Source: Pseudeuparius sepicola
Taxonomy: Eukaryota; Arthropoda; Insecta; Coleoptera; Anthribidae
DNA length: 64,000 nt
Assembly (NCBI GenBank): GCA_963920635.1
Contig: OY987299.1
Coordinates: 63,656,692 to 63,720,691 of the forward strand
Direction of reading: 5' to 3'
Shown here piece after piece: positions 43,361-53,841 of the stretch (the first letter of the stretch is position 1; the number at the start of each line of letters is the position of its first letter). A program made the translations under genes and the position numbers. Below the pieces are notes generated by a model, which was not told the DNA's origin, did not search any database, and saw only the letters and a program-made list of their open reading frames with translations.

Positions 43361-44062
43361 TCCTCCTTACGGCAGAATGCGTGCGACGCAAGGGGGAAGT
43401 ACTCGTAAATATTATAGAATTAGTTACAGTTCAGGGGCGTACCTCAATTTTGTGTAACTCACTGACTTAATTTTCATATTGACTGTTATTTAATTTATAG
43501 TTAATATTATTTTTAACGGTGATGCCTTAGACTATGGAGGAAGGCAAACCCTTATAACATTGGCAATTATTTCTCGTGATTGAGAATGAAAGGTTCTTCC
43601 CTGTTTACTCATTTTGCGCACGTTATCTCCCGAACATACGAAACGCCACTGAGCTCTCTGCGCCGGCGGTCAAGTTTGCCGGCGACAGAAAAAGTGGGCG
43701 CTGTGTGGTAGCCGAAATACGCAGTTAACTTTACGTACTATAGAAACAGGCACAAAACGCGTTGGCTAACTGATTTTGTCGACGGCTCGCTGGCAGAAGT
43801 GCTTTGTTGCCGTATTTCAAGGGCGATGGTAAACGCGACGATGTTGAAAAAAAATATTAATAGGTGCTTTATCACACCGCGTAAATGATGAACAAAAACG
43901 AATAAGTGGTCGCGTGATGAGAGCTTTATTTTTTCGGTATTACAAAGTTCAGAAATTCGGCTTCAATATGCTAAAACTTGCATTCGCTAATATATAACAA
44001 CTACTCGTAGAGGAAATCTCGCAACGCTGCCCGCATTCTTTAGAAACGTTTTCTTTCTTGCG
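43361..44062. repeat. Dispersed repeat family C, copy 2
   Basis: Same orientation as 36685-37372 and similar over its whole length; small indels around the GCCGGCGGTCAAGTTTGCCG block. It abuts the truncated LINE on one side and the gag remnant on the other. Confidence 0.85.
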
Positions 44063-44076
44063 TTGAACATTAGTTG

Positions 44077-44840
44077 TTAGTCTCGGGACATGATTCCGGG
44101 TCGGCCACATCTTGAGAAAAACAGTTTCCTGGGTCGATTGCACTCCGACCGGAAGTGTCCTTGTTCTCCACATCGGAAGCATATATGTCCGCTTATTTCA
44201 GTCGGACGTGGAGAGTTCCGGGCGGCCGTCTGTACGGGCGAGGTCCGGCAGGTTTGGTCGGGAGTGTATGATGGCTGGTCATGGCTTAGAGATTCCCGCT
44301 CGTTATCTTTGATCACTTCGTAGCGTTAAGCAGCGGAAAGCAGGGAGTTCAGGCTTCGAACGGCCGGATATAGGTAATAAAGATACTCAGGAAGTAAATT
44401 GCGGTAAACCCAGTTCAACTGTTCCTCGGGTGTAAGCCTTCCGTACGCCTCATCAGTGTCTGTAGGGTGACGGCATACTCGGCGGTGGATTCTCGGGGGC
44501 GTTGTCGGCGGCGACTAATTTGACCTTGCAGGTCTTCTTCGTAGGTTCCCGGGAAGTAGTACTGTCGAAGCTGTTCGACAAAGCTTTCCCACGTGGTGCA
44601 ATTGTGTCTAACATTTCGGTACCACAGTGACCCTGCTCTCTTCAGAAGTAGGGGCAGGTGGGGCAATAAGTGGTCATGGCATATTCGCTCGTACTCGACG
44701 GGATCGTCACGGCCATTGATGCTAATATTCCATAGCAGTACGTCGATTTTGATGTTTGTTGGGGGCGGTATGTTGGCGTATGCATGGCGGTCGAATAGAG
44801 TCTTCGGATGTTTTCTTCGTAATTGGTTGCAAACGGCAAA
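44077..44840 (-). pseudogene. Ty3/gypsy-type Gag
   Basis: 44840-44415 on - encodes a capsid-like domain with LLWNISINGRDDPVEYERIC and TTWESFVEQLRQYYFPGTYE, the W--F---L---F pattern of the retrotransposon gag family, then SRRRQRPRESTAEY. After a frame break, 44316-44077 gives the nucleocapsid part with one good CCHC knuckle, CFRCGEQGHFRSEC, and a second damaged one (SRCGRPGIMSRD). Not intact. Upstream on the same strand it is joined abruptly to an integrase fragment, an order not found in normal gypsy elements. Confidence 0.8.
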
Positions 44841-44869
44841 ACTTGGAAAATGCATCGATAATTACTAAA

Positions 44870-45128
44870 ATTTGCATACAGCTTAGATTTCACTAAAGGC
44901 CCTGCGAGGTCAATGTGCCAGATATCAGGTTTTTCACCATGCTGTCACGATCCTGCTCGCCGGCCGGTATGGGATTTTTCTAAAACACACGCCCGACAGT
45001 TTCTAATGTACTTCTTTAAGCATTGTCCCATTTTGGGCCAAAACAATTCTTCCGCATTTTTCGTAATGTACTCTTTCTTGATATGCCAATCGGCGTGCAT
45101 AGTATGCCACAGTCGTACTGTCCTTTAA
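44870..45128 (-). pseudogene. Integrase zinc-binding domain fragment
   Basis: On - the sequence reads LWHTMHADWHIKKEYITKNA then FWPKMGQCLKKYIRNCRACV, the HHCC (H2C2) zinc-binding domain of retroviral-type integrases. After a stop (near 44945) comes PDIWHIDLAGPL, the start of the catalytic core with its first Asp, and YRCIFQVLPFATN. The core then breaks off near 44800, where the frame gives way to gag sequence. Family assignment to Ty3/gypsy is by motif only. Confidence 0.78.
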
Positions 45129-45339
45129 TCTAATTGTCAATCATCATCAATTATCAATGATCAGGGGTCTTCTTTTTGTACGTAACTAAAAGGTTTTACA
45201 ACCTACTTTTTCAACTTTCTTTTAAATCTAGTTATTTAATACCTACATCAGGTGTACTCTTTGTAAACACTTTTGGAGCGCTATAAATATTGTAGTGTAA
45301 TTCTAGCCCAGCAGCACTTTTCTCCACCCGCAGGCAAGG
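45129..45339. other. no gene seen
   Basis: Short non-coding gap between the integrase and the next retrotransposon fragment. Confidence 0.4.
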
Positions 45340-45930
45340 ACGCCTTCAAAAATCCCTTATAAGATCTAACTCGCCTGGAATAACACTGTCAGGGACCACT
45401 ACAAAGTCTATTTCTAATGTGACAGTCGGCAAAATAATCAACAAATCACAACGCCCGCTCGTATAGACAACTTGCTATCCAAGTCCCCAAAAAAGGCACG
45501 CACTGTTTCATCCTCCCTGATCGTAACGTTTGCTGTTTTCACTATACATTGTTTGACGATTGAAAGATCGGAACACTGTCGGTAAGATACGCGATGGACG
45601 GAGCTTGGCCTCGGCACAATATCGTAGCTATCGGCGTTTGATTCAAATGGCGTCATTTTTTAACAGAAATGCTTTCTTCGGCTTCCCGTGTTTATACCAG
45701 CAGTTAGACTCGGTGTGGCCCATCTTTTTACAATGGATACATATGTCGGGACGCTACTTGTTTCTGTCTTCTCCTCTTCAGCTTCCTTAAGAGCAATGGC
45801 ACTGCAAATAGTACAGATAAACGCACGGAATTCCGCTAGCTTTCTACCGTATACTTTACATGGAATTAGTCCCAGGACGTCCACCAAAAATGCAAAACGA
45901 AATTTGAAACTTCAAAATCTATCTCCTCTG
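45340..45930 (-). pseudogene. LTR retrotransposon Gag tail and protease, frameshifted
   Basis: Around 45740-45660 on - lies a CCHC zinc knuckle, CIHCKKMGHTESNC, with all four ligands. After a stop and frame changes the sequence continues CSDLSIVKQCIVK and ILPTVTLEIDFVVVPDSVIP then DLIRDF, which resembles the second half of a retrotransposon aspartic protease (V--FVVVPD-V-P-D-LIG-DF). The DTG active site falls at a frame break and cannot be read. It may belong with the integrase fragment at 44870-45128, on the same strand and in gag-pro-int order, with RT deleted (inference). Confidence 0.66.
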
Positions 45931-46539
45931 TTATACGTAAACTGATTTCTGTCAAACCTGTCTCAAACTGTGGCGAAAATGTAGGTCTACGATTCGTATG
46001 GACAATTTTTTTGTTTTTAATTGTAGTTTTTTAATGGTAACAAAAATACTCCTTCAAATACTCCCGAGATAATGAACCGGTAGCATTTTTGTAAATTTTA
46101 CAAGTACCAACAATGTTTTTTAAAAAAATTTTTCATACGAATTGTTCCTCCATCTATTAGTTACATTTTGGTAAAAAAATCGAATTTTTGGAACTGAAAA
46201 TAAAAAAGTAGATCGACTTCTAGAAAAACACTGCAAAGCCGAAATCAATATGAATACACCGAATTTCCCCGTGCCCCCACTCCTGCCCTCTCCTCAAGCG
46301 AGTTTCCGTAGAGGGGACACTAAATAGACAAAGATAGGTACAATATGTTCGCCCGTTAGCCGTCGCACTCTTGTTTCCGCTTATCGTATTTTACAAGCTT
46401 TTTTATTTAACTTCACCTGTTAGTGTGGGTCGAATCTTGCAAGCTGAATTAGAACCACTTCCTGACATCCGATTGAGCTGAAACTTTGCATACACCTTCA
46501 GTTCCGGTGACAATGCAATATGCAATACTCAATATTGTA
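45931..46539. other. no gene seen
   Basis: AT-rich non-coding sequence without a recognised boundary. Confidence 0.4.
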
Positions 46540-46821
46540 ATACTTTCTACTTTCTAATACTTAATATGGGTATAAAATGAAAGGGCTTGAGAAGTAGAAA
46601 ACGCTAAAGTTAGTGAGATCACACTAAATGCAATAAGGCCGCCGCTCGAAGATGGCGGATTACATTTTTTCTTTTCAACCCCCTGAATATGGGTATCAAA
46701 TGAAAGGGGTTGACGAGTACAAAATAATAAGATAAGTGACGTCATACTAAATCCAATATGGCGGACTAAATTTCTTTACCACTCTCCTGATATGGGAATC
46801 AAATATGTACTAAAAAGCACA
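46540..46821. repeat. Degenerate tandem repeat, ATATGGGTAT-AAATGAAAG
   Basis: AATATGGGTATAAAATGAAA (46563), AATATGGGTATCAAATGAAA (46686) and ATATGGGAATCAAAT (46790) are spaced about 105-125 bp apart, each followed by a purine-rich stretch and AATGGCGG-type sequence. About 2.5 diverged units. Confidence 0.65.
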
Positions 46822-47305
46822 AAATAAAATAAAAGATAAAAACCTTTTTAAAAACAAGCTTTTATTTAAGCCATGTACTAAAACGAATAAAATGAAATAA
46901 ATCATGTACTACATCGAATAGAATAAAATAAAATGAAATAAGTCTAGGTTTTTGTTAGAATAATTCAGTGCCAAATTGCGCCAAGTTTTTGTAATTTAAA
47001 AAGCTTGTCGCGAGAAATGTTCATAGAAAGTACGTACCAATTAATTTTAATATACAGTGATTGGTTGATAAGCAAGTACCTACTTGCCAAAGTAGTATGT
47101 ATTTTCTTTAGCATTCGCGCGACTAGCTTCTTGATTTACAAAAATTTGTGGCAATTTGGCATTGAATTTAACGAAAACCTAGATTTATTTTATTTTATTC
47201 CTTTTAGTAGATACATGATGTAGGTATTTTATTTTATTCGTTTTAGTACATGACTTAAATAAAAGTTTGTTTTTAAAAAGGTTTTTTATCTTTTATTTTT
47301 TATTA
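46822..47305. repeat. Palindrome, arms about 150 bp
   Basis: AAAAGATAAAAAACC-TTTTTAAAAACAAGC...AAACGAATAAAATGAAATAA on the left is mirrored by GAATAAAATAAAATAAATCT-type sequence and TTTTTAAAAAGGTTTTTTAT on the right. A foldback rich in AATAAA-like words, which are a by-product of composition. Confidence 0.7.
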
Positions 47306-47444
47306 TCTACAATAATAGTTATCTAGCCTAATCTTGAATTTGACTGAATTTGATGTTTCTGAAATTCTTCCGGATGGAATTTACAAGTATATAAAACCAT
47401 AAATGCAATATTTTAAATTTTGGTAGTGTTAGTTCGTCTATGTC

Positions 47445-48872
47445 CAGGGTGATCATTTTTATACGCCCAGCCTCTCTTAGTGGAAAACGGTCGAAGATAT
47501 GGAGATATTATATATGGGAGATGATATAGGGTGTATATTGTGTAAAGGAATAAATTGGCCCCATGTAGCGACTCTCTGCTAATACGACGCTAGGCGTCGC
47601 GTTGCGGCGCCAAGAAATATTTTTTCCCACCAACATACCATTTTTGTTACATCATTCAAAATCCCTTAAGGTAGTTTATTCATTTACACACTGCCCTAAA
47701 AAAGGGTAAAAACTAACAACCCCTATTAATTTTTTTGTTCGAATTTTTTTGTGGGTCATTTTTACGTATAACAAAAGTATGATTTCTGTAGCCCTTTTAT
47801 TATGGACCTATTATTTTGGGCATCTACTGTAACATTTTTTTTATCCCGAAGCTGAATTGTTGTTACCTGATATTTTTGTTTTTTTAATGTTCAATAATAG
47901 TACATTATACACTTAGGTTGAGAAGTGAGCCATTATTTACAGAGCATTTTTATATCCTGAGGCGCGTAGCGCCGAAGGATATAATATGCGAGGTAAATAA
48001 TGGCCTTCTCAACCGAAGTGTCTATAGATTTTTTTACTACTAACATTGAAATATTGATACATTTTACATATTTGATTAGATTTTGATATTTTAGTCATTT
48101 CTCGCTTTTTTCAAATACTTCGAAAGCCTGGGAGTTCAGTTGTCAAGCTGATAAAATGAAAATAATTTTTAAATGTCATATAGAAAATTGTTCATTATTT
48201 ACATAGGTTTTTTTTATTATCATTATTTACCTAGGGAGAGAAATATTACTTCTCATTAGAGGAATGAGGTAAATAATGTTGATTTCTCAGGTTAGTAGTA
48301 AAAAAATAATAATTAAATTGTTTGACGCCCGTCTACTATGAATTTTTACTTGATTTTCTGTAGTCAGGGGAATGGCATTTATCATGAAATTATTTTTTTG
48401 TAGGAAAAATATTGTGTTTTCGAGAAAAAATGTACAGGGAAAAAAGTTTCTTAAATAAAAGGGCTACGCAAATCATATTTTTGTTATACGTGAAAATGAC
48501 CCACAAAAAAATTCGAGCAAAAAAATTAAAAGGGGTTGTTAGTTTTTACCCTTTTTTAGGACAGTGTGTAAATGAATAAACTACCCTAAGGCGTCTTCCA
48601 GTAAGTAGATAACACATACCAAATTTCAAATTTTTAAGTAGCGCCGTTATTGAGATATAAATAAAAAAATATTTGGGTCACCCTGTAGACCCGAATAACT
48701 TGGCAAGGAAAGCCCAAATCGAAAAATTTTATATGAAATACCCCCTTAAAACCACCTGCCGAACACCTCTTTAAAGTATTTACTATACATTCTGACTCAC
48801 CCTGTATAATATCTCCATATCTTTGACCGTGTTCCACCAAGACAGGCTGGGCCTCTAAAAATGATCACCCTG
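47445..48872. mobile_element. CAGGGTG foldback element
   Basis: Ends CAGGGTGATCATTTTTATAC and CAGGGTGATCATTTTTAGAG on opposite strands; pairing runs inward about 400 bp with blocks such as GAAGATATGGAGATATTATA and GTAAAAACTAACAACCCC. TA follows at 48873-48874; the left flank reads TC, so the duplication is imperfect. The centre (47880-48310) holds a second palindrome with a GC core AGGCGCGTAGCGCC. Confidence 0.8.
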
Positions 48873-48874
48873 TA

Positions 48875-50021
48875 CTTTTTTGTAGGAAAAATCAAACTTA
48901 AAATTTTTATAAATGGTATTTTCAAGTACAGGGTGGTTCATTATAAATTGACACCCCCCTTAATTTGCTAGTTTTTGAGGTTAGAAAAAAAAGTTTTTTA
49001 CAAAAGTTTTAGATACTAATACAAAGTTTTTTGTGACGCTATTGGACCGTGTACAGTGTGTTCTAGAAAGCCGTGGCAGACATAACTTATGTTTTTTTAA
49101 ATGGAACACCCTATATATTTTTGTATTTTTGAAATCTGCTCATCAAGGCAATTAAAATGATATTAAACTTTGTGGCATTATCTTTTTCCGTTTTTGAAAA
49201 ATTCCGTTTTAAAATTTTATACTAAATTTATTTAACTCGAATTTGTGGATCTCGCGATAAAGATAGATGATCGATGTTATAACAAAAAATATTTGTTTTA
49301 AACAAGAGACTAATATAGTGAAACTCCAAAATGTTTAGGAGCCTTTTCAAATTTTACTGATTATATTCTAGAAATAAAGAATTTCAGGAAAATCGTAAAA
49401 GCTCCTAAACATTTTGGAAGTTTCACTACGTTACTCTCTTGTTTAAAACAAATATTTTTCGTTATTACATTGATCGTCTATCTTTATCACGAGATCCATA
49501 AATTCGAGTTAAATAAATTTAGTATAAAATTTGAATACGGAATTTTTCAAAAACGGAAAAATATAATGCCACAAAGTTTAATATTATTTTGATTGCCTTG
49601 ATGAGCAGATTTCAAAAATGCAAAAATATATAGGGTGTTCCATTTTAAAAAACATAAGTTATGTCTGCCACGGCTTTCTAGAACACACTGTACACGGTCC
49701 AAATAGCGTCACAAAAAACTTTGTATTTATCTAAAACTTTTGTCAAAAACTTTTTTCTAACCTCAAAAACTAACAAGTTAAGGGGCGTGTCAATTTATAA
49801 TGAACCACCCTGTACAAGGGCAACTAAGAGTAGCCAATAAAGTGGGGTGCCTTTTTGGCATTTGGTCTGTTAAAAATTTTAAAATGAAAATTTTATACCT
49901 AAATATAGACGTCGCGATTTTTGGGAAAAACAGATGGAGCCAAAATTGACGAAGTTATATTTAAAATGTTTGCTCCCGGAATTGGTAGATCCGACCACAA
50001 CACATCTTAGAGGCACAAAGT
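48875..50021 (+). pseudogene. YqaJ-type nuclease ORF, split by a foldback element
   Basis: 48885-48928 and 49813-50021 together carry the second half of a YqaJ-like domain (lambda-exonuclease-type nuclease fold, PF09588 family), common in insect mobile-element proteins. Left of the inserted element the frame reads FYKWYFQV; right of it, QGQLRVANKVGCLFGIW, then after a frameshift DFWEKQMEPKLTKLYLKCLL and PELVDP. The YYQVQGQL motif typical of the family is cut between V and Q, and reading resumes exactly if the foldback and one TA are disregarded. Stops at 48906 and 50021 and the frameshift show it is decayed. The N-terminal half was not found. Confidence 0.72.
48929..49812. mobile_element. CAGGGTGGTTC foldback, near-complete palindrome
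   Basis: Flanked by TA (48927-48928 and 49813-49814), with ends CAGGGTGGTTCATTATAAAT on both strands. The arms pair over about 430 bp each; the centre is near 49370. Shared arm blocks include AACATAAGTTATGTCTGCCA and TATCTTTATC-CGAGATCCA. One arm recurs at 11897-12087. No coding capacity. Confidence 0.9.
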
Positions 50022-50559
50022 AGGAAAAGACAAAAGTAATAGAAATCCAAAATACCACATAGATATAGCACAACCTACCTACCTACTGTGGAAATAATAA
50101 TTTATTGAAACACTGTTCTACTTTGGCTGTTTGATTGATAGGAATAATAATTTCATGTCAGAAAATTTTGAAAAAGTTATAAAAAAACACTGCACTTATC
50201 AGAAAAACAATTATTATTACATACAAAATATCGAAATATACAGACAAAACTTATGTTTTTTTTATTAATTTTTATAACCCAATTTTCCGCAAGGCACTGA
50301 AGAAAAAAACAGGGTTAGTAAATAACAAAAAAGACTCGAAAAGATACTTTCGGAATTCGTACAAATAGGGGTATGTGTTTAATATTTATATGTGTTTAAT
50401 ATTTATATTTTTTCAACAATAGCACAACAAATACACAAACCGAGTCAACAACAAAACGCCATGAAGTAGTCAGGTTGCAGCCCTACAACTTTTGTATTTG
50501 ATATTTTTTTCTAAGTTGATAAATAAAAAAGTTATGAAGTGGCCTAATTTCGCGGAATC
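50022..50559. other. no gene seen
   Basis: AT-rich; ends in CACCCTGTA at about 50567, one terminus of the CAGGGTG type without a partner that I could identify. Confidence 0.4.
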
Positions 50560-50950
50560 ACCCTGTACACCGGCGCCCTTCCGACCGATTCAGCTCTCGG
50601 CTGCCTGGCGGTCCGACTCATTTTTATATGGTCAGACTCCGGACTCGCTCGGGTCCAAAAAAACGTCGTGCGTCGCCCGACACCGTTCCTCGCGCTAAAC
50701 GCGCTGCCGGTGAGAGGGGAAGGGACGAGAGTGCGTGGTGAGGGGTGACGAGAGGAGAATATTCCTGAGATTGGAGCCGGTCGTCGCGACCGTTAATTTT
50801 AGATCTTGTCTGCGCGGTCATGACTCTTAATTGTTTCTTTTTGGAAACGACGCCACGTGTCTTGTTGGTGACCGTGTTGACCACATTTAAAACATGATCC
50901 TCGGAATTTCTTGCGAGGAGTCACGTGTTGATCTGGATACAATTTTTGTC
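50560..50950 (-). pseudogene. Gag-like remnant with damaged zinc knuckle
   Basis: A GC-rich patch. On - near 50920-50830 it reads TPRKKFRGSCFKCGQHGHQQD then TWRRFQKE, a CCHC knuckle whose first three ligands are present and whose fourth Cys is replaced, probably by a frame or base change. Downstream on - the frame 50884-50624 is Arg/Ser-rich without a domain. Most likely the nucleocapsid end of an LTR retrotransposon or LINE ORF1. Confidence 0.5.
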
Positions 50951-51436
50951 GTCTTTAAGGTCTCGTTCTCCCGGATACTCCTACACTATTGGCCAATTTC
51001 CAAACCCTCAGATTGGTCTATAACATCATAATTAGCTTTGAATGAAAAATATCCGATTTTAGGGACTTTTTAAAGACATTCTGAATTAATTACACATAAA
51101 TACTTCAAAATTTAAGACCATTCTTGTTAAATATGAATCTTAAAAGAGCAGTAAGAGCACTCGTTTTGCCACAGTTGCTGGGCCCAATAAAGGCCGCCCT
51201 TATGGACTCTGGAAATAGTTCACCATGTTTGGATATTTGTCTAGTCCCTGTACCTGCAACAAATTTTCGATAGGGGGAGTGCTTTGTTGTTGCTTAGTTT
51301 GCATTTTGGACTCTTTTAAAATTAATAAGACATTTGATGCTTATTTATACTTTCAAAACTACAGTACTGTGTAATACTAAAAATTTCAGAAAAATGGAGG
51401 AGGAACTGACTATATAACTTTGAATTCATTGTGAGC
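50951..51436. other. no clear gene
   Basis: A short frame from the ATG at 51133 (NLKRAVRALVLPQLLGPIKA) stops at 51276; no similarity recognised. Confidence 0.3.
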
Positions 51437-52193
51437 ATGCATATTCATGCGTGCATGAGATTGTGAATATTGATTTGAAGGCATATCTTGCCTCATTCAG
51501 AGTGTGCTACCAGTATTGCCGTGGCGATAGCTTGACTAATATACTTCAAAAACCAGATTTTATTTTTCCAAACGAGTGCTTTGAAAAAGTTGCCAAACAA
51601 GAAAGACCTCGTGAAGATTGTGAATATCGTTTAATATTGGAGAAAAACCAGCTTATTGATAATTATGTAAGGCAAATCATTAACATATGCGACGAAGAAC
51701 AAATTGACAAAAAAAATTATTTTACGCTTGATAAACTTGAGAAGAAACATAATTTGGAACATGGTCTTCAATATAACATACATACATCTCAACATACTAA
51801 TTACTGACGAATATTATTACCATTTAGAAGAGCATTCATATTCTACCAGGGACTTAACTTTAAATAATTATAAGGATTTAAACAAATGCAATGATGGTTT
51901 TATATGTGAAGCTTCATATCTGGCGAGATATAAAAACTTGAGGGATTTTACAAATACACTAAATAACATGAATTTAACATGTATAAATTTCAACTTGAAA
52001 ATAAACGACATATGCACATTCTAAATGGTTGCAAATGGTTACAGAAGAATATAAACAAATATGAAACTGACCCAAAAGCCCTTTAGGTTGGGAATTTGTA
52101 CCCTGCTGTGGAAACTGGCCGTCTACAGAAGTAGAGGACTACAAAAAGACAATTTCATTATTAAATACACTTTCAGATAATACTTTTGTTTAA
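51437..52193 (+). pseudogene. Unrecognised ORF remnant, convergent with 52511-52173
   Basis: Two overlapping frames (51451-51807 and 51704-52024) and a third (about 52090-52193) appear to be pieces of one protein separated by frameshifts. The first piece has conserved-looking Cys and aromatic residues (FRVCYQYCRGDSLTNIL, FPNECFEKVAKQERPRED); the last has FVPCCGNWPS and VEDYKKTISLLN before a TAA at 52191, closely followed by AATAAA. Codon and residue composition look like real coding sequence rather than chance AT-rich frames. I do not recognise the family. It could be from an endogenous viral element or an unusual transposon; no function is proposed. Confidence 0.5.
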
Positions 52194-52511
52194 AATAAAA
52201 CTACTTTCACTTATTGCATTTGTTTTATTAAATTTACCAATCTCAAGCGGCTGTTGCTTAAAACGAGATTCGTATATATTTTGCATATGATCAGTATTTG
52301 ATACAATATGTAAAGTTTCTTCCATTAATTTATTACTGTCTTTACATTTTGTGTTGATAATTTGATTTTCTAGCCTCTTGATAATTACCATAATATGTAC
52401 CCGATTTCTACTTTCATTGTAATATACTTGCTTCATATTAATTGCATTAACGTATCCATTTGGGAGAATCAATTTATAGGTTTGTTTCAAAGAAGCCTTA
52501 TTACGTCCCAA
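52173..52511 (-). pseudogene. Unrecognised ORF, tail to tail with the previous one
   Basis: A frame of about 113 codons beginning near GRNKASLKQTYKLILPNGYV and ending at the TGA at 52175-52173. Its 3' end overlaps the 3' end of the + strand ORF by about 20 bp. It has no ATG at the start and seems 5'-truncated where a repeat begins (52512 onwards). Family not recognised. Tail-to-tail genes with overlapping ends occur in compact viral and transposon genomes, hence the interest, but nothing here proves a viral origin. Confidence 0.45.
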
Positions 52512-53271
52512 AATATATTTTTTTTCATTTTATTTTAAAAAGTGTGACCGGTTTCGTGAACCACAATGTTCACATCCTCAGACACGCAAGCACTAGAAAA
52601 CGGATCATTAAGAAGGAACACCTAATAATTTTTAAAATTCTGCAAATTACCTTATGTTACACTAACTAGATTTGTCAAACACATTAAAATTTTGTTAAAA
52701 ACATCTTTAAAGTTACATCAGCCTTCCACAAAAAATCATTTCAACTTTGGTCGACCACGTTTCTACGAAAAAAAAATGGAGGGTGGTTTCAGGTCCCCCT
52801 GAAGGGCTATATTTTTCATATTGCTTGGAAAGAGCACGAACTGTGAGTAGAGTCCTGCGACAGCGACTTCTACGGCTCACAGCGCGAAACGGCGAGAGAA
52901 GCCGAGTTCTTCCCTCTGTTTTCAACTCGGCATTACTGGCGATTGCGCCTCGCCGCGCGACGCACGCCCTGCCCGCTCCGCCGGGTCGTTCCCCCGAACA
53001 GCTGTCGGCGAAGAGTTGGCTGGTTATTGATACGCCGTAACTACGCGGTGCACACAAGCGGTAACATAGCATACCGGAGCGCCGAGTTACTGGAGAGATA
53101 TCGTCTTTAAACGTCCGGAAACGGTTAAGAAAAAAATTTTTTCGCGCTAGTTTAGTTGCAAAATTGAGTTGAATACGTAATGAATGGCTTGTGACGTAGT
53201 TAGCATTAATTTAAGAACCGGCAACGTCGCCTGCTGCCCTCTTCGTCTTCCGTCAAATAAAATGACCTGGG
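52512..53271. repeat. Repeat end and GC-rich block
   Basis: 52545-52600 has ACCGGTTTCGTGAACCACAA then ATGTTCACATCCTCAGAC, the kind of tail seen in dispersed retroelements. 52830-53090 is GC-rich with CpG-containing runs (GCCTCGCCGCGCGACGCACG); the overlapping frames on both strands there (52713-53072) are composition artefacts. No gene called. Confidence 0.45.
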
Positions 53272-53658
53272 TAGAGATGCGTAATTCGTTCATTTTACTA
53301 CGACCGGGTCGATCAGTGACCGATTTCAAAAAAGATCGAATCATTTCAATCAATCGTTTATTTCAATCACTTTAGTCATAGTAGTCAGGAGCATGCCTGT
53401 AAACTCGTAGGGTATTGGCTTTATTCAATCTTGAGGTTTTAAATCAGTCGTTTCTGTTTTACACTTCACGTGACGAAACGTTCGTTCGGTCTTATTTCGT
53501 TCAATCGTCGATCATTCGATGTGTGGACTGTGGAGTGTCGGTAATAACCGACTGCTTCATGATTGTATCGTTTCGATATGTTGAGATTCGGTCAATCAAT
53601 ACTTTCAACTGATCGAATCACAGTGACCGAATCATTCACGATGGTTGACACATCTCTA
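53272..53658. mobile_element. hAT-type MITE
   Basis: Starts TAGAGATGCGT and ends, on the opposite strand, TAGAGATGTGT. An exact 8-bp direct repeat, GACCTGGG, flanks it (53264-53271 and 53659-53666), as expected for hAT transposition. The interior is built of short repeats around GATCGAATCA and TCAATC; no coding sequence. Confidence 0.88.
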
Positions 53659-53841
53659 GACCTGGGCCTCAGACCTGGCCTGTTAACCTTTATAAATATA
53701 ACCGCTGTCATACTATCAATAGTTGTCTGAAAACGTTTCTACTTGCGAATATTATCAGCCCTTTCCTCAATGCGTTAGCAGAAAATAAGCAAGTGATCTT
53801 AATAGGCATTTACTAGTTTGCGCGTCGTTATAATAATAGTC

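Noticed and set aside
43361..44062. Repeat C as LTR of the gag fragment at 44077
   Set aside because: The other copy (36685) has no gag nearby, the ends lack TG/CA, and no primer-binding site lies at the junction.
52713..53072. 119- and 97-codon frames on opposite strands
   Set aside because: Same cause: GC-rich block, mutually exclusive frames, no motif.
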